A stretch of DNA of 64,000 bases, taken from NCBI GenBank assembly GCA_947498415.1, contig CANMKB010000001.1, positions 1-64,000 on the forward strand, read 5' to 3'. Below the pieces are notes generated by a model. That model was not told the DNA's origin and did no database searches. It saw only the letters and a program-made list of their open reading frames with translations. Shown here in pieces: positions 46,446-55,322 of the stretch. The number at the start of each line of letters is the position of its first letter. The stretch's first letter is position 1. The position numbers and the translations under genes were made by a program. This DNA is from an uncultured Paracoccaceae bacterium (GTDB taxonomy: Bacteria > Pseudomonadota > Alphaproteobacteria > Rhodobacterales > Rhodobacteraceae).

Positions 46446-46677
46446 CGGCGACGATCACCAAACAAACAGGTCGCCACACCAATCACCTGCCCGTTTGTGT
46501 GGATGGTACTGTCGCCCGCTTCGACGATGCCGAAGGTATCCAGCGTTTAGCGGCCCCCATACTAAGCTTTGAAATTTCTGCGCTGGCGTTTGAGCCCAGA
46601 GTGACCGATGCGGCGCTGTATTCCAATTACCGCTCTTGACACCGAGGACAAATAGCAACGGGTGAGTTGTAGCCGCA

Positions 46678-47166
46678 TTATCGCTCTTGGAACCGACCCG
46701 GTCCGATGCGCCACCTGACAATCAAGGCAATGGCAATACCAGCAAGGACAAACTGCAACGTATTTTGGGTAAGAACCCACCATCCATAAGATGTAAGGAT
46801 GCCGTCAACTGATCGGACAAAATCTCCCCCGCCAATTTGCGACTGGAAGTTCGGGTTTTGAGAAACCCGCCAGCCTTGGTATCGGCCAATGGCTATGCTT
46901 ATCGCCGCGAATAATACAGCGATGGCGCCACCCCAAAGACCTGCCGAAACCCAAGAAACGGGGTATTTCATTAGCCCTCGCAAGATTGGCGCTCCAATCA
47001 ACCAGCATGCACCATAAGCTACCGGCAATCCAAAGACAGCAATCCACGGCAAAGCAAACGGATTGTGCAACAACGAAGGAAGCGCCACCACGAACCAGCC
47101 AAGTAGGGCAGCAGAATTAACCGCTTTGCGATGTTCTTTTCTTGTGTAAGCTGTCGTCTCGTTCAT
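46678..47166 (-). CDS. Small integral membrane protein of the element
   Basis: 162 aa from ATG 47166 (AGGTG upstream). About four membrane helices: NSAALLGWFVVALPSLL, ALPWIAVFGLPVAYGACWL, VSAGLWGGAIAVLFAAISIAI and LQFVLAGIAIALIVRW. Not a family I can name. Lies on the opposite strand to the rest of the left half, between the integrase and the HTH-like gene. Being separate from the core operon, it may be cargo. Confidence 0.65.
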   Translation of the reverse strand: MNETTAYTRKEHRKAVNSAALLGWFVVALPSLLHNPFALPWIAVFGLPVAYGACWLIGAPILRGLMKYPVSWVSAGLWGGAIAVLFAAISIAIGRYQGWRVSQNPNFQSQIGGGDFVRSVDGILTSYGWWVLTQNTLQFVLAGIAIALIVRWRIGPGRFQER

Positions 47167-47223
47167 CGAAAACACCTAGTTACCCATAAAATTTGTGTAC
47201 ACTATCCAAAGGGGGCTTTGAAG

Positions 47224-47466
47224 ATGGTGTTGAGACGCGTGCGACAGCCCAAGTCTGCCAGACTTAGTTGGCTTTTCAGTGTGTATCGCGGCACACAGCC
47301 TATGCTGTTTGTTGATTTTAGAAACCGCAGATTAGAACTACATGCTTCAAAAGCCGACCTACGCGCATCCGCAGCGAAAACTAGCTCCGTCCGCACAACC
47401 GACCCTCATTGCAAGATCGCCTACTCACCTGCCAGTAATCAGCAACCCGCGCAGCCCAATCAATAG
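47224..47466 (+). CDS. Possible small protein (uncertain)
   Basis: 80 aa, basic N-terminus MVLRRVRQPKSARLSW. It diverges from the membrane protein gene and an AT-rich stretch with GTACACTAT lies upstream. No homology seen; could be chance. Confidence 0.25.
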   Translation: MVLRRVRQPKSARLSWLFSVYRGTQPMLFVDFRNRRLELHASKADLRASAAKTSSVRTTDPHCKIAYSPASNQQPAQPNQ

Positions 47467-47693
47467 TTTGGCAGGCTGACAGGCACCTTCGCTTTCAAGT
47501 GTCCAAGATTCTAAGTCTGTGCAACCGAATGAGCTGATACTTGTCCTGACTGAAACAGGCCCGCGTTAGCGGGAAATCCTGCCCTATATTTTCTACTTTT
47601 CTATGACCCGTTTTCGTCCGTTCACTGGATTTTTTGGCCTAGTTGTGGTACAAAGAGCGTACCTTACCCTACCCCCGAAATCAGTGAGAACAC
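47467..47693. promoter_or_regulatory. Putative promoter region of the element's rightward operon
   Basis: Gene-free stretch ahead of the HTH-like gene, holding a small CCCGC-GTTA-GCGGG hairpin near 47561 and AT-rich tracts. No defined operator found. Transcription of the five-gene run 47694-50235 must start here or inside it. Confidence 0.35.
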
Positions 47694-47951
47694 ATGACAT
47701 TTTCCCTAACTCGGGACGATATTTCCCGTTGTACAAACTCTGGACGCACACGCGTCCGTTCAATGATTAACACCCCTTTCAAGCTCCCTTTTCAGTCCGA
47801 CATGCCCGGTCCATCAGGTGGCGCTTCACGCGAACGATTTCGACTGAGCGACATCCTCGCCCGGATCAAAACCAAGGCGTGGTTCCGCCCTGAAATGGAA
47901 GCGATGCTTGCTGCGACCGATGCAGCCTACCGACAGGAACAACTTGCATGA
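47694..47951 (+). CDS. Small HTH-like DNA-binding protein (AlpA/excisionase-like, tentative)
   Basis: 85 aa. The pattern LTRDDISRCTNSGRTRVRSMI, then FKLPFQSD, a glycine pair and RFRLSDILARIKTKAWF resembles the MerR-type winged helix of AlpA/excisionase proteins (helix-turn-helix, wing with FP/LP, final SD-helix). AlpA-like proteins switch on excision and replication in prophages and satellites. First of a coupled run: its stop overlaps the next start by 4 bp. Assignment is by shape only. Confidence 0.5.
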   Translation: MTFSLTRDDISRCTNSGRTRVRSMINTPFKLPFQSDMPGPSGGASRERFRLSDILARIKTKAWFRPEMEAMLAATDAAYRQEQLA

Positions 47952-48430
47952 ACCAAATCTCAATCCAAAAAGAAATCGATGCGGAAAACCGCCGCCAAAG
48001 CCGCATAGATGAGCAATTGGCGGTGACATTGCCGCACCAAATGAAACGCTATGAGGCAATTCAGCAGAAGACGGAAAACGCCCTCTACCGTGTGCATGGA
48101 AACCGACTGTCGCCGCAAGTGATTGACCGCATGGTAGCGGGGTTGATCCTTGAGCCATCAGTTTTGTGCTCGATTGGTTCCAGCGAAATCAATGAAATGC
48201 CTTCGGATAATATGGGTTGGGACCGAATGGCGCGTGATCTTGTCGAACGTGAGCCATTGGCACAGTTGAGCATTCAGCACAGCGATGCAGAATTGAAAGA
48301 GAAACTGCGCCAAGAGATCACCGCTGCAATTAATCCTAGCCAACGGCTGGCGATGGCACGATCTGGTGAACTTGATAACTATGTCGATCAACGTGTGACT
48401 GCCAAACTAGATGAGCGGGCTGGATTTTAA
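47948..48430 (+). CDS. Hypothetical protein of the element
   Basis: 160 aa, cytoplasmic, helical, acidic/basic mixed, no recognised domain. Starts at an ATGA overlap with the HTH-like gene and ends with TAATG overlapping the terminase-like gene, so it is translationally coupled to both. The position between a regulator and TerS suggests a packaging or regulatory accessory role (inference). Confidence 0.7.
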   Translation: MNQISIQKEIDAENRRQSRIDEQLAVTLPHQMKRYEAIQQKTENALYRVHGNRLSPQVIDRMVAGLILEPSVLCSIGSSEINEMPSDNMGWDRMARDLVEREPLAQLSIQHSDAELKEKLRQEITAAINPSQRLAMARSGELDNYVDQRVTAKLDERAGF

Positions 48431-48942
48431 TGTCTAGTGAGATTGCGACCGAACCGGGTTCTGAGCCACTCAAGAACAAGCGCTGGGAACAGTTCGCCAT
48501 CGCGAAGTCTAAGGGCCTCAACAACAAAGAGGCCTATAAAGCTGCCTTGCCCAAAGGTGTTGTGCAGTCCGATAACTCCCTACGCGTTTCAGGATCAAAT
48601 CTGTTCAAAAAACCAGAGGTCAAAACCCGCGTTTTTTGGCTGATGGATAAAGAGACAGTGAAACGCTCACGCAGCGATGCCACACCGTTCACTGAACAAG
48701 AGCTATTAGCGATCTGCCTTGAGGTCACTGAGGCCTTGGAAAAGGCCTTCTACGCGGCAGAGAAAGCGAGCGTCCCACCCCAATCCTTGGAGCGCCTCAA
48801 GGGCGTCTTGGCATCACACCTGTCGCGGCAGGCAACGCTTATTGACCAAGAGACCCCAGTGAAGTCTGACGAACTCCCTGCCGACATTGCGGCGATGATT
48901 ACTCGCATGGAAAATCTAGGTGGCTGTGCATGCCAACACTAA
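48430..48942 (+). CDS. Terminase small subunit-like protein
   Basis: 170 aa. The N-terminus KNKRWEQFAIAKSKGLNNKE is followed by AYKAALPKG and GSNLFKKPEVKTRVFWLM. This fits the terminase small-subunit pattern (nKRxxFV..y..G.n..eAa..aG.....rgs.Ll..p.V...i), the HTH domain that picks phage DNA for packaging. A helical oligomerisation region and a disordered tail follow. No large terminase or portal gene is nearby. In satellites a lone TerS redirects a helper's packaging motor; whether this one does is inference. Confidence 0.6.
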   Translation: MSSEIATEPGSEPLKNKRWEQFAIAKSKGLNNKEAYKAALPKGVVQSDNSLRVSGSNLFKKPEVKTRVFWLMDKETVKRSRSDATPFTEQELLAICLEVTEALEKAFYAAEKASVPPQSLERLKGVLASHLSRQATLIDQETPVKSDELPADIAAMITRMENLGGCACQH

Positions 48943-49280
48943 AGCAATCCACAGCAGCGTCAGCTATCCGGCTTTTACACGTCAATTTGGACGATCTTCG
49001 GAGCTACGCGCTGGACTTTGATCCGCACCAAATTGATCGGCTTATTAAGTCAGCGGATTTGATTTCAGGACAATTGAAAAAGCTGTTCGAATACGTTGTG
49101 GAAACTGACGCGAATAACGCCCCGAAGCAACCGCCCGGTACGATAATCGACATAAGCGCCGTGTCGCGCTTCTTAGACTCTGTACAGGGTAATCACATCT
49201 GCGGACGTTGTGGGGGCCTCATAGCAGACCCTAGCACCTTTGGTGTCCATTCACAGCCTGACACAGACAACGACGTTTAG
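48930..49280 (+). CDS. Hypothetical protein with CxxC near C-terminus
   Basis: 116 aa, overlapping the end of the TerS-like gene by 13 bp. Helical N-terminal half (IDRLIKSADLISGQLKKLFEYVV), then HICGRCGGLI, a single CxxC that could be half a zinc site. Unknown family; coupled to the packaging-like genes. Confidence 0.65.
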   Translation: MPTLKQSTAASAIRLLHVNLDDLRSYALDFDPHQIDRLIKSADLISGQLKKLFEYVVETDANNAPKQPPGTIIDISAVSRFLDSVQGNHICGRCGGLIADPSTFGVHSQPDTDNDV

Positions 49281-49489
49281 AACGGCCTACCCTCCTCAGA
49301 ATTCGCGTGTGAGGTCTGGCTTCCCTCGCTCGCGAACGGCGCTGGTTCTCCTTTCGCTGCGCCTTGCCCCCGCCAGTTTCTTCGCCGAGCTGGCGGGCGG
49401 CTAAACAAAAGCCACACCACGCCATGGTGATCGACGAACGGCGATAACGAACCCAACCACCTCAACCCCGACTAAGAGGAATCCAAAAA

Positions 49490-49501
49490 TGAAGACTTAA
49501 A
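49490..49501 (+). promoter_or_regulatory. Three-codon mini-ORF (MKT) before 120-aa gene
   Basis: AAGAGGAA, the best Shine-Dalgarno here, is spaced for ATG 49490, which encodes only M-K-T-stop. The real gene's ATG is 2 nt after that stop. Translation of the gene may therefore depend on termination-reinitiation. Confidence 0.4.
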
Positions 49502-49503
49502 TC

Positions 49504-49866
49504 ATGCAAAATCAACTTACACGCCCTCAAAAGGCAGAAGCCTATTTAGCACTCATTGGAGCGTTTGGGCCAGAATCCGAGCCTTTCGCGAATGCCATTT
49601 GCTTCGAGACTATCGACAGCAGCATAGGCCTAACGTTCACTCTCCACGAGGGGATCGCGTTTGCAGTCGAGACATCCGGCAAAGAGCGCCTGACCTTAGA
49701 CGTGTCGGAGATACTCGGATATGGGGCACAGGCTGTGACACGCGCGATGGCGATGGCAGGGTTCTTTCCCGTTGGCGACGGCGAAACGTTCACCAATTCC
49801 CCCGATGCAGCGAACACACACCGCATCAAGCTACCTCACGACCTAATCAGCCGTTGGTACGAATAA
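49504..49866 (+). CDS. Hypothetical protein of the element
   Basis: 120 aa, cytoplasmic alpha/beta, not recognised. Pieces such as IGLTFTLHEGIAFAVETSG, then LGYGAQAVTRAMAMAGFFP, suggest a small single domain. It follows a 220-bp gap with a GCCAG/CTGGC hairpin. Part of the replication-side gene group before rep. Confidence 0.65.
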   Translation: MQNQLTRPQKAEAYLALIGAFGPESEPFANAICFETIDSSIGLTFTLHEGIAFAVETSGKERLTLDVSEILGYGAQAVTRAMAMAGFFPVGDGETFTNSPDAANTHRIKLPHDLISRWYE

Positions 49867-49932
49867 CGAAACAGCAATGGAGCGGGCAGTCATGCCCTTC
49901 CCGTTACCTTCTTTCATTTGGAGAAACCGCGA

Positions 49933-50235
49933 ATGGCAGGATTGCCAGAATACAAGATTGACCGCTTCGGGAATGTTTGGGGTGAGCTTAACAAGGCCAC
50001 AGGCGCGGCCCACATTCCTTGTGTAATCAAATGGGGTGACGACGACCGGAATGTTTTTCTGTGCGAAGACAAAGACGACCTTCGAACGATAATTCTTGCA
50101 GTAGCTAAAGAAAAAGATCACCGATTCAACCCAGAGGACGTGATCAAGCTCATGACTCAACCTGTATTAACACAGCTTGAAGTCACCAGCGGATTGCGAC
50201 AGTCGAGTATCGATGAGCGCTGGAACGTGTGGTGA
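49933..50235 (+). CDS. Hypothetical protein upstream of rep
   Basis: 101 aa from ATG 49933 (TTGGAG upstream; the track starts at the TTG). Not recognised. Charged, alpha/beta. C-terminal LTQLEVTSGLRQSSIDERW could be a short helix. Last small gene before the rep promoter region. Confidence 0.6.
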   Translation: MAGLPEYKIDRFGNVWGELNKATGAAHIPCVIKWGDDDRNVFLCEDKDDLRTIILAVAKEKDHRFNPEDVIKLMTQPVLTQLEVTSGLRQSSIDERWNVW

Positions 50236-50596
50236 TCGTCAGAATTATGAATATTTATCATAATATTAATGAATGTCACTCATGTATAGAATGGCGTGAT
50301 GAATTTACCACAACATATGGTACGACAATGCGACCCAAAACAACATATTGTGTTTATAAATTGTATAGCTAGGTGGTAAATTAATCTTGCAAAGCCACTC
50401 GCAATATTGCAGCCACAAACCATCGACTCAACACGACTTAAGTGATAGGGTCGCGGACATAAGCAAAACGGGCCACCCCTTACTGCAAGATCATTGGCGT
50501 GATCTTACGGGCGACCCGTTCAAATTAACTGAGAAGAACCTAGCACAACCGGCAAAGTAGAGCAAGTTTTTCTCCCCAAGGAGCATAACAATTTAG
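50236..50596. promoter_or_regulatory. rep leader with widely spaced inverted repeat
   Basis: 361 bp without a gene. It holds AATTTACCAC (50302-50311) and its exact inverse GTGGTAAATT (50373-50382), with CAACATAT repeated between (50311, 50341), in very AT-rich DNA, then an AACGGG...CCCGTT hairpin region near 50468-50522. A control region for rep is likely. Confidence 0.5.
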
Positions 50597-53500
50597 ATGC
50601 ACAAACTCAATACCAACCCCGCCTGCGGGAACAATACCGGCTTGGCCAATGCAGCGCAAATTCCAACAATTGAAGCAATCCGCCAGCTATTCGACTTGGA
50701 CGGTACTAACGAACAAATCTTGACAGGATGCACCGCCTATATTGAGGCACACGGATATGACGACGCGCTGAAAGCGCTTCTGGATGGTTTCAATAAGATT
50801 GATGGTCGTGATTGGGCGATGATGCTGGAACAGTATGTGCCTGATACTGACGCGCGTAGCGCGGGACCTGCGCCTGAAATCCAGAAGATGAATGATGCCG
50901 ACCTCTTGGGCGAGGATCACCCAGAGATGCAAGAGTTATTGCAAAAGCCATTCGTCTTCATGACCGGCTCTATGTACGGACAGAAAGATCACCGCAACAC
51001 ACAGGACGGGAACTGGAATCGGGGCGAAATGCCGTTGGTACAGTGGATCGCTGGTGGCGATGAAGGTAAGACCCCTTGGGGATTAACTCGTCACCCAGTC
51101 GCGAAACGTAAAGAAGGCCCAGCAGTAGTTCTGGCAGATGCGCTGGACGGTGCCCGCAAAGATGCCGCCATTAAAACGATGTATGCCATCGGGCTGGACA
51201 TCGACTCCGGTGCTGCACTTGACGACGTACTGGTTACATTGGAGGAGAAAGGACTGTTCGCGGTCGTGTACACTTCTTTCCGCCACGGCACGACCGAGCT
51301 TGTGCTAATGCACGACGACATCATGCGTAAGCTGAAACTGGACAAGTCCCCGACGCGTGCGCAGATTCAAACTTATCTTCGCGAGCATCACAAAGATCGC
51401 TACGACGCCTCGTTTATTGATCAAATCAAAGTCGTGGATGCGCGAAAGCAAACACCTGATGGTTTGCGCACGATCCTAAAGACCCCGCCCCTTGATAAGT
51501 TCCGTGTGATTTTGCCTCTTTGGGAACCGGTGGAACTGGCTGATCTTGGGGCAACGGTTAATGACTGGAAAAATGTTTGGGCAGATGCCGTTACCGGCGT
51601 CGCGGTAAACACGCTTGGCGTCAACTTCGATGCAACATCTTGCGACGTGAATCGGCTTTTCTATGTTCCCCGACATCCCGCCGATGCAGAAGATTGGTAC
51701 TCTGCGATTGTCCAAGGCCGTCCACTGCGCTTCGAAGAGATCGAGCCATTCTCTAAGACCGCTTACGTTAAAGATCGTGACGCAGGCGATGCTTTCGCCC
51801 AAGCTGGCGGCGGCTCAGGCGGAACGGATACGCGAGAAGAGTTTTTAACGCCTTCTGGACGTAATTTGAACAAGTGGCACAACAAGCACAAAGATCGTTG
51901 GCTTGCGGCGGACGCAATCGAAACGTTCTGCCCGGACAAGGTTCGTGTCGCTGGTGGGGAAAAACCCGGCACAGTTCACTTAGAATGCCCTTTTGAGTAC
52001 ATACATTCTTCCGAAGGTGGCACCGCAACTATGGCGATGAACCCCGACGAAAACGAAATGGGCTACTGGACCATCTTCTGCAAGCACGACTCCTGTCAGG
52101 AGCGTGACAAACTTGAGTTCATCCAAGAGATGTTGGCGCAGGGCTGGTGTGAAGAAGATGTTTTGTGGGATGATGATTGGAACATCCCCTTACCTGACGA
52201 AGATTTAGAGGATGGCGAAAACGAATCCGAACACCACGTCTACAATCTCGATCCTGAAAAAGCGGCAGCAGCGGTAAATAAGGAGGGTATCGACAAAGGC
52301 ACGAGCGTAGAGAAAATTCGCGAGTTTCTGGGGCACTATGTCGAATGCGACTCCGTGACCAAGAACAACCTAACCGATGTGTTGGCGGGACCGTCGCGCG
52401 GTAAAGGTGTTGCCGCTCTATCCAACAAAGAAGTCTCAGAGATTTGGGCCGGTCTGGACAAGCAGGCGGCACGCAAGAAGATCGAAAAGGACGCCAAGAA
52501 GCGCGAGAAGTTAGATGCGCCTGACTATCTGCCATTAGAACAGGCGACCAAAAACACGGTTGAGAAAGCCGCCAAAGCTTCGAAATGGCTTCCCGAAGGC
52601 TTCACCTATCAAGACGGGTATTTTGGCAAACTTGTCACCGTTGGGAATGACCTGAAATTCAACCCAACGTGCAATGCCTTTGAGGTAGTCTATTGTGCGG
52701 ACGGCTCGAAAGGTCTGACGCGAACAAATCAATTGACCATTCGATACATGCACCGTTCTGAGAATTTGGGGATTGTGGAATCCACATTCCGCATCGGCGA
52801 CACGTATAAGGACCAAGGGGCACTGTTGGGCGACCTGCGCAACGAAGGCCTAGAGTTCTCACCTGATGCGCCTACTCAAGACATTCTGGCGCTCTTGCGG
52901 GCTGTATCGTCGGAACGCGAAGGGGTGTATCGGGCGCAGTCGGGATGGACCGATGCACGTGACGCATTCATCGCCCCAACCGGTGAAAGCATCAAGAAAG
53001 ACGACGATCCGCGCCTATACGTTTTGGAAAAGGCTATGCGGGTCTCTGGCAAAACCTGTGGCACTGTTGTTGAGTACGCAGGCGCTATGAACACAGCAAT
53101 TCGCGGTAAGAATGCGAAGCTGTTCCTTCCCGGTGCCCTATTGGGCGCAGTCGGCAATCTTGCGGATTTCATCAACACTGAACATGCGGTGATCATTGCC
53201 AACGAAGGCAAGAAGAACAGCGGTAAAACCACGTCTTTGAAAGCTGGTGTGTCGTTCTTTGCCGTCGCATCGGTTGAAGGCCTGATGTTTTCTGCAAACG
53301 GTACTGAAACCGCATTCGAAGCAATGGCGATGAAAGCATCTGGCGCAGCAATGGCACCAGATGACTCCGGTGCATCAAAGCGCACAGCGGATGACGAACA
53401 GCGCCAAATCTACCAGTACGCAAACCGCATGGGCCGTGGTCGCGGGACCACCACAGGTGGGCTACAGGAGCTTAATAGCTGGAATGGTGCTATGGGTATC

Positions 53501-54415
53501 AGCACCGAGCGAGGCTTGCTGACACGCCTTCAAGCAGAGGGCGCGGATACAAAGAGCGGGGTGCAATCGCGGGTGTTCACTGTCAGATATGATGCAGCCG
53601 AAGTGCTTGATAAAACCGCTGACGCGGACCTACTGAAAGCCTATGAAGTTATCGCCCATGGCGGTGTGTATGGCGTGGCATGGAAGCCATTTGTTACCCG
53701 ATTGTTGGAATTGGGTGTTAAAGTGGTGAAGGGGCGCGTCAGCGCCTATGAGAAGGACTGGGGACACGATGCCCATGGCGGTGAACGTGTCGTGACGACT
53801 GGTGCCCTACTCGCTGTAGCCTCTGAGATTATGCAGGAAGTGAAGTTGTTCCCAGCCAACGATTACGATGTGAAATGGGAAGACGGCAAACCGAAGGTTG
53901 ACGACGATCTTTCGAATGAAGGCGACGGCGGGCTCAACGTTCAGGTGCTACTGAAAGAGGCGCTGGATGATACAATCGCGCAACGTGCCAATGTGCTTGA
54001 TACAGGACAACAAGCATCGGATAGCCTGCGCATTGAAATCATCAAAGCACTGAATAGTCGCCGGATCGTAGATTGCGCCATGGAATGCGAGCACTACGCT
54101 GGGCCTCTAGGCTACTATAAATTGGACGAGAACGCGCCCAATGACGAAGACATCGATGACGGAACGGGCATTTCGAAGAGCATGTTGCGCCGCCAGTATC
54201 ATCTACCATTGGATCGCTTGAATGAACTGGGGGTAAAGATCGAGCTTGCGGGATTGGTGGCACAACTGCGCGAAGTGGGTGCAATCATCGAGCCAACAGG
54301 CAACAAGCGGTATGCCAAGAAAGGAACTTGGCCCAACCCACCGGGCGAAGGTGGCGACATCCCTTCCCTGCGGATTAAAGGTGAATGGGTCCACGGGACC
54401 ACGGCGGCGGATTGA
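50597..54415 (+). CDS. Multidomain primase-helicase replication protein (PrimPol-like, zinc finger, DUF927)
   Basis: 1272 aa, the largest gene. Residues about 195-395 look like an AEP/PrimPol core: GLDIDSG (Asp pair), YTSFRH, KFRVILPL and DVNRLFYVPRHP. A zinc finger follows (HLECPFEYIHS ... FCKHDSCQERD, about 465-500). A lysine-rich linker leads to a DUF927-type helicase (from WLPEGFTYQDGYFG, about 663), whose Walker A is NEGKKNSGKTTS (about 869), then SGAAMAPDDSGASKR and RGRGTTTGGLQELNSW. It would start and drive replication of the element. The iteron array right after it is the expected target. AAGGAG is rather far (13 nt) from the ATG. Confidence 0.85.
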   Translation: MHKLNTNPACGNNTGLANAAQIPTIEAIRQLFDLDGTNEQILTGCTAYIEAHGYDDALKALLDGFNKIDGRDWAMMLEQYVPDTDARSAGPAPEIQKMNDADLLGEDHPEMQELLQKPFVFMTGSMYGQKDHRNTQDGNWNRGEMPLVQWIAGGDEGKTPWGLTRHPVAKRKEGPAVVLADALDGARKDAAIKTMYAIGLDIDSGAALDDVLVTLEEKGLFAVVYTSFRHGTTELVLMHDDIMRKLKLDKSPTRAQIQTYLREHHKDRYDASFIDQIKVVDARKQTPDGLRTILKTPPLDKFRVILPLWEPVELADLGATVNDWKNVWADAVTGVAVNTLGVNFDATSCDVNRLFYVPRHPADAEDWYSAIVQGRPLRFEEIEPFSKTAYVKDRDAGDAFAQAGGGSGGTDTREEFLTPSGRNLNKWHNKHKDRWLAADAIETFCPDKVRVAGGEKPGTVHLECPFEYIHSSEGGTATMAMNPDENEMGYWTIFCKHDSCQERDKLEFIQEMLAQGWCEEDVLWDDDWNIPLPDEDLEDGENESEHHVYNLDPEKAAAAVNKEGIDKGTSVEKIREFLGHYVECDSVTKNNLTDVLAGPSRGKGVAALSNKEVSEIWAGLDKQAARKKIEKDAKKREKLDAPDYLPLEQATKNTVEKAAKASKWLPEGFTYQDGYFGKLVTVGNDLKFNPTCNAFEVVYCADGSKGLTRTNQLTIRYMHRSENLGIVESTFRIGDTYKDQGALLGDLRNEGLEFSPDAPTQDILALLRAVSSEREGVYRAQSGWTDARDAFIAPTGESIKKDDDPRLYVLEKAMRVSGKTCGTVVEYAGAMNTAIRGKNAKLFLPGALLGAVGNLADFINTEHAVIIANEGKKNSGKTTSLKAGVSFFAVASVEGLMFSANGTETAFEAMAMKASGAAMAPDDSGASKRTADDEQRQIYQYANRMGRGRGTTTGGLQELNSWNGAMGISTERGLLTRLQAEGADTKSGVQSRVFTVRYDAAEVLDKTADADLLKAYEVIAHGGVYGVAWKPFVTRLLELGVKVVKGRVSAYEKDWGHDAHGGERVVTTGALLAVASEIMQEVKLFPANDYDVKWEDGKPKVDDDLSNEGDGGLNVQVLLKEALDDTIAQRANVLDTGQQASDSLRIEIIKALNSRRIVDCAMECEHYAGPLGYYKLDENAPNDEDIDDGTGISKSMLRRQYHLPLDRLNELGVKIELAGLVAQLREVGAIIEPTGNKRYAKKGTWPNPPGEGGDIPSLRIKGEWVHGTTAAD

Positions 54416-54449
54416 ACTATACCTATAATTGTACTTCTAATTGATTGAT

Positions 54450-54482
54450 AGAGGCGGGCGTTAGCCCGCCTTATCTATTTTA
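54450..54482 (+). terminator. Terminator after rep
   Basis: GGCGGGC-GTTA-GCCCGCC stem-loop followed by TTATCTATTTT, 37 bp after the rep stop. Confidence 0.85.
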
Positions 54483-54515
54483 AGGCACCCACCACCTATT
54501 TTCAGTAAAAATCCC

Positions 54516-54828
54516 CGTTGGACAGTGTCCAACGAGTGCCCAACGGCTGCCCAACGATTTTTCCCTTTATAATCAACATTCAACGCCGCAATTGGACAAA
54601 TTGGACCCGTTGGACACGAAAATAGAGAGGCCTCCCCGAAACGGAAAAAATGCGCACTGGTTCGCGAGTGCAGGGTGTAAAAAAAAAACGATTCAGCGGG
54701 GCGCTCTTATATTTCTGTCCAATTTGTCCAATGTGTCCAACGAGCATCGAAAACCCCTTATTTATAAGGCTAAAGTCGTTGGACAACCGTTGGATTCTCG
54801 TTGGACACCGTTGGACAATTGTCCAACG
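54516..54828. repeat. Iteron array, putative replication origin
   Basis: About 15 copies of GTTGGACA or its inverse (a few with one change, e.g. TGCCCAAC, GTTGGATT) in 313 bp. The left cluster (54516-54616) has seven in both orientations. A 100-bp centre has an A10 run and no copies. The right cluster (54716-54828) has eight, three pointing left, four pointing right, then one left. The layout of two iteron groups around an A-rich core next to rep resembles origins of phage satellites. Confidence 0.8.
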
Positions 54829-55322
54829 AAATGGCGTTTTTAGGGGTATTTTTGCTCAAAAGTCGAAAGTTGGTTTGTTATTTACCCCCTCAAATCCGGG
54901 AAAATACCCCAAGTTGAGGGGGTAGATTACAAACGGACTCGCACCACTTTGAGCACCGGGCAGTTTTTCGGGATCATCCCACCAATCGCGTTAATACCCC
55001 CAAGATTTGGATTAGTCTGGCATTCGCAGGTTAACGGCAAGCGCCGCCACCTTTCGCCAACTCTCTCCTAGGCTGCATTGATGAGAAAGTTACGCATCCG
55101 CCTTATTTCATTTAACGAACCCACCCCCACGACAAAATAACACCAAAGCCTCCATACCCCCGCCAATCGCGAAAACACGCCCCACGTCGGGCGCACGGCT
55201 CGACCCGGTCGAAATTTCTCTGAATTAGCAGGCACAAACATATCGCGCCCAACTCCCGCAAGGGTTGCATAAGGGATCAATTCCTTTAGTCATGGAATTG
55301 AGCAGTACCAAAGGACTTCGGA

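Larger units (their letters stand above)
54416..55322. other. Gene-free region holding the putative origin
   Basis: About 900 bp with a terminator, the iteron array and AT-rich DNA. ORFs at 54592, 54650 and 55068 run through repeats or lack features and are not genes. Confidence 0.65.

Noticed and set aside
54592-54925. ORFs of 83 and 91 aa across the iterons
   Set aside because: They run through the repeated GTTGGACA units and the A10 run; no homology or SD.
55068-55280. 70-aa minus-strand ORF after the origin
   Set aside because: No SD, signal or homology, and in a non-coding looking stretch.
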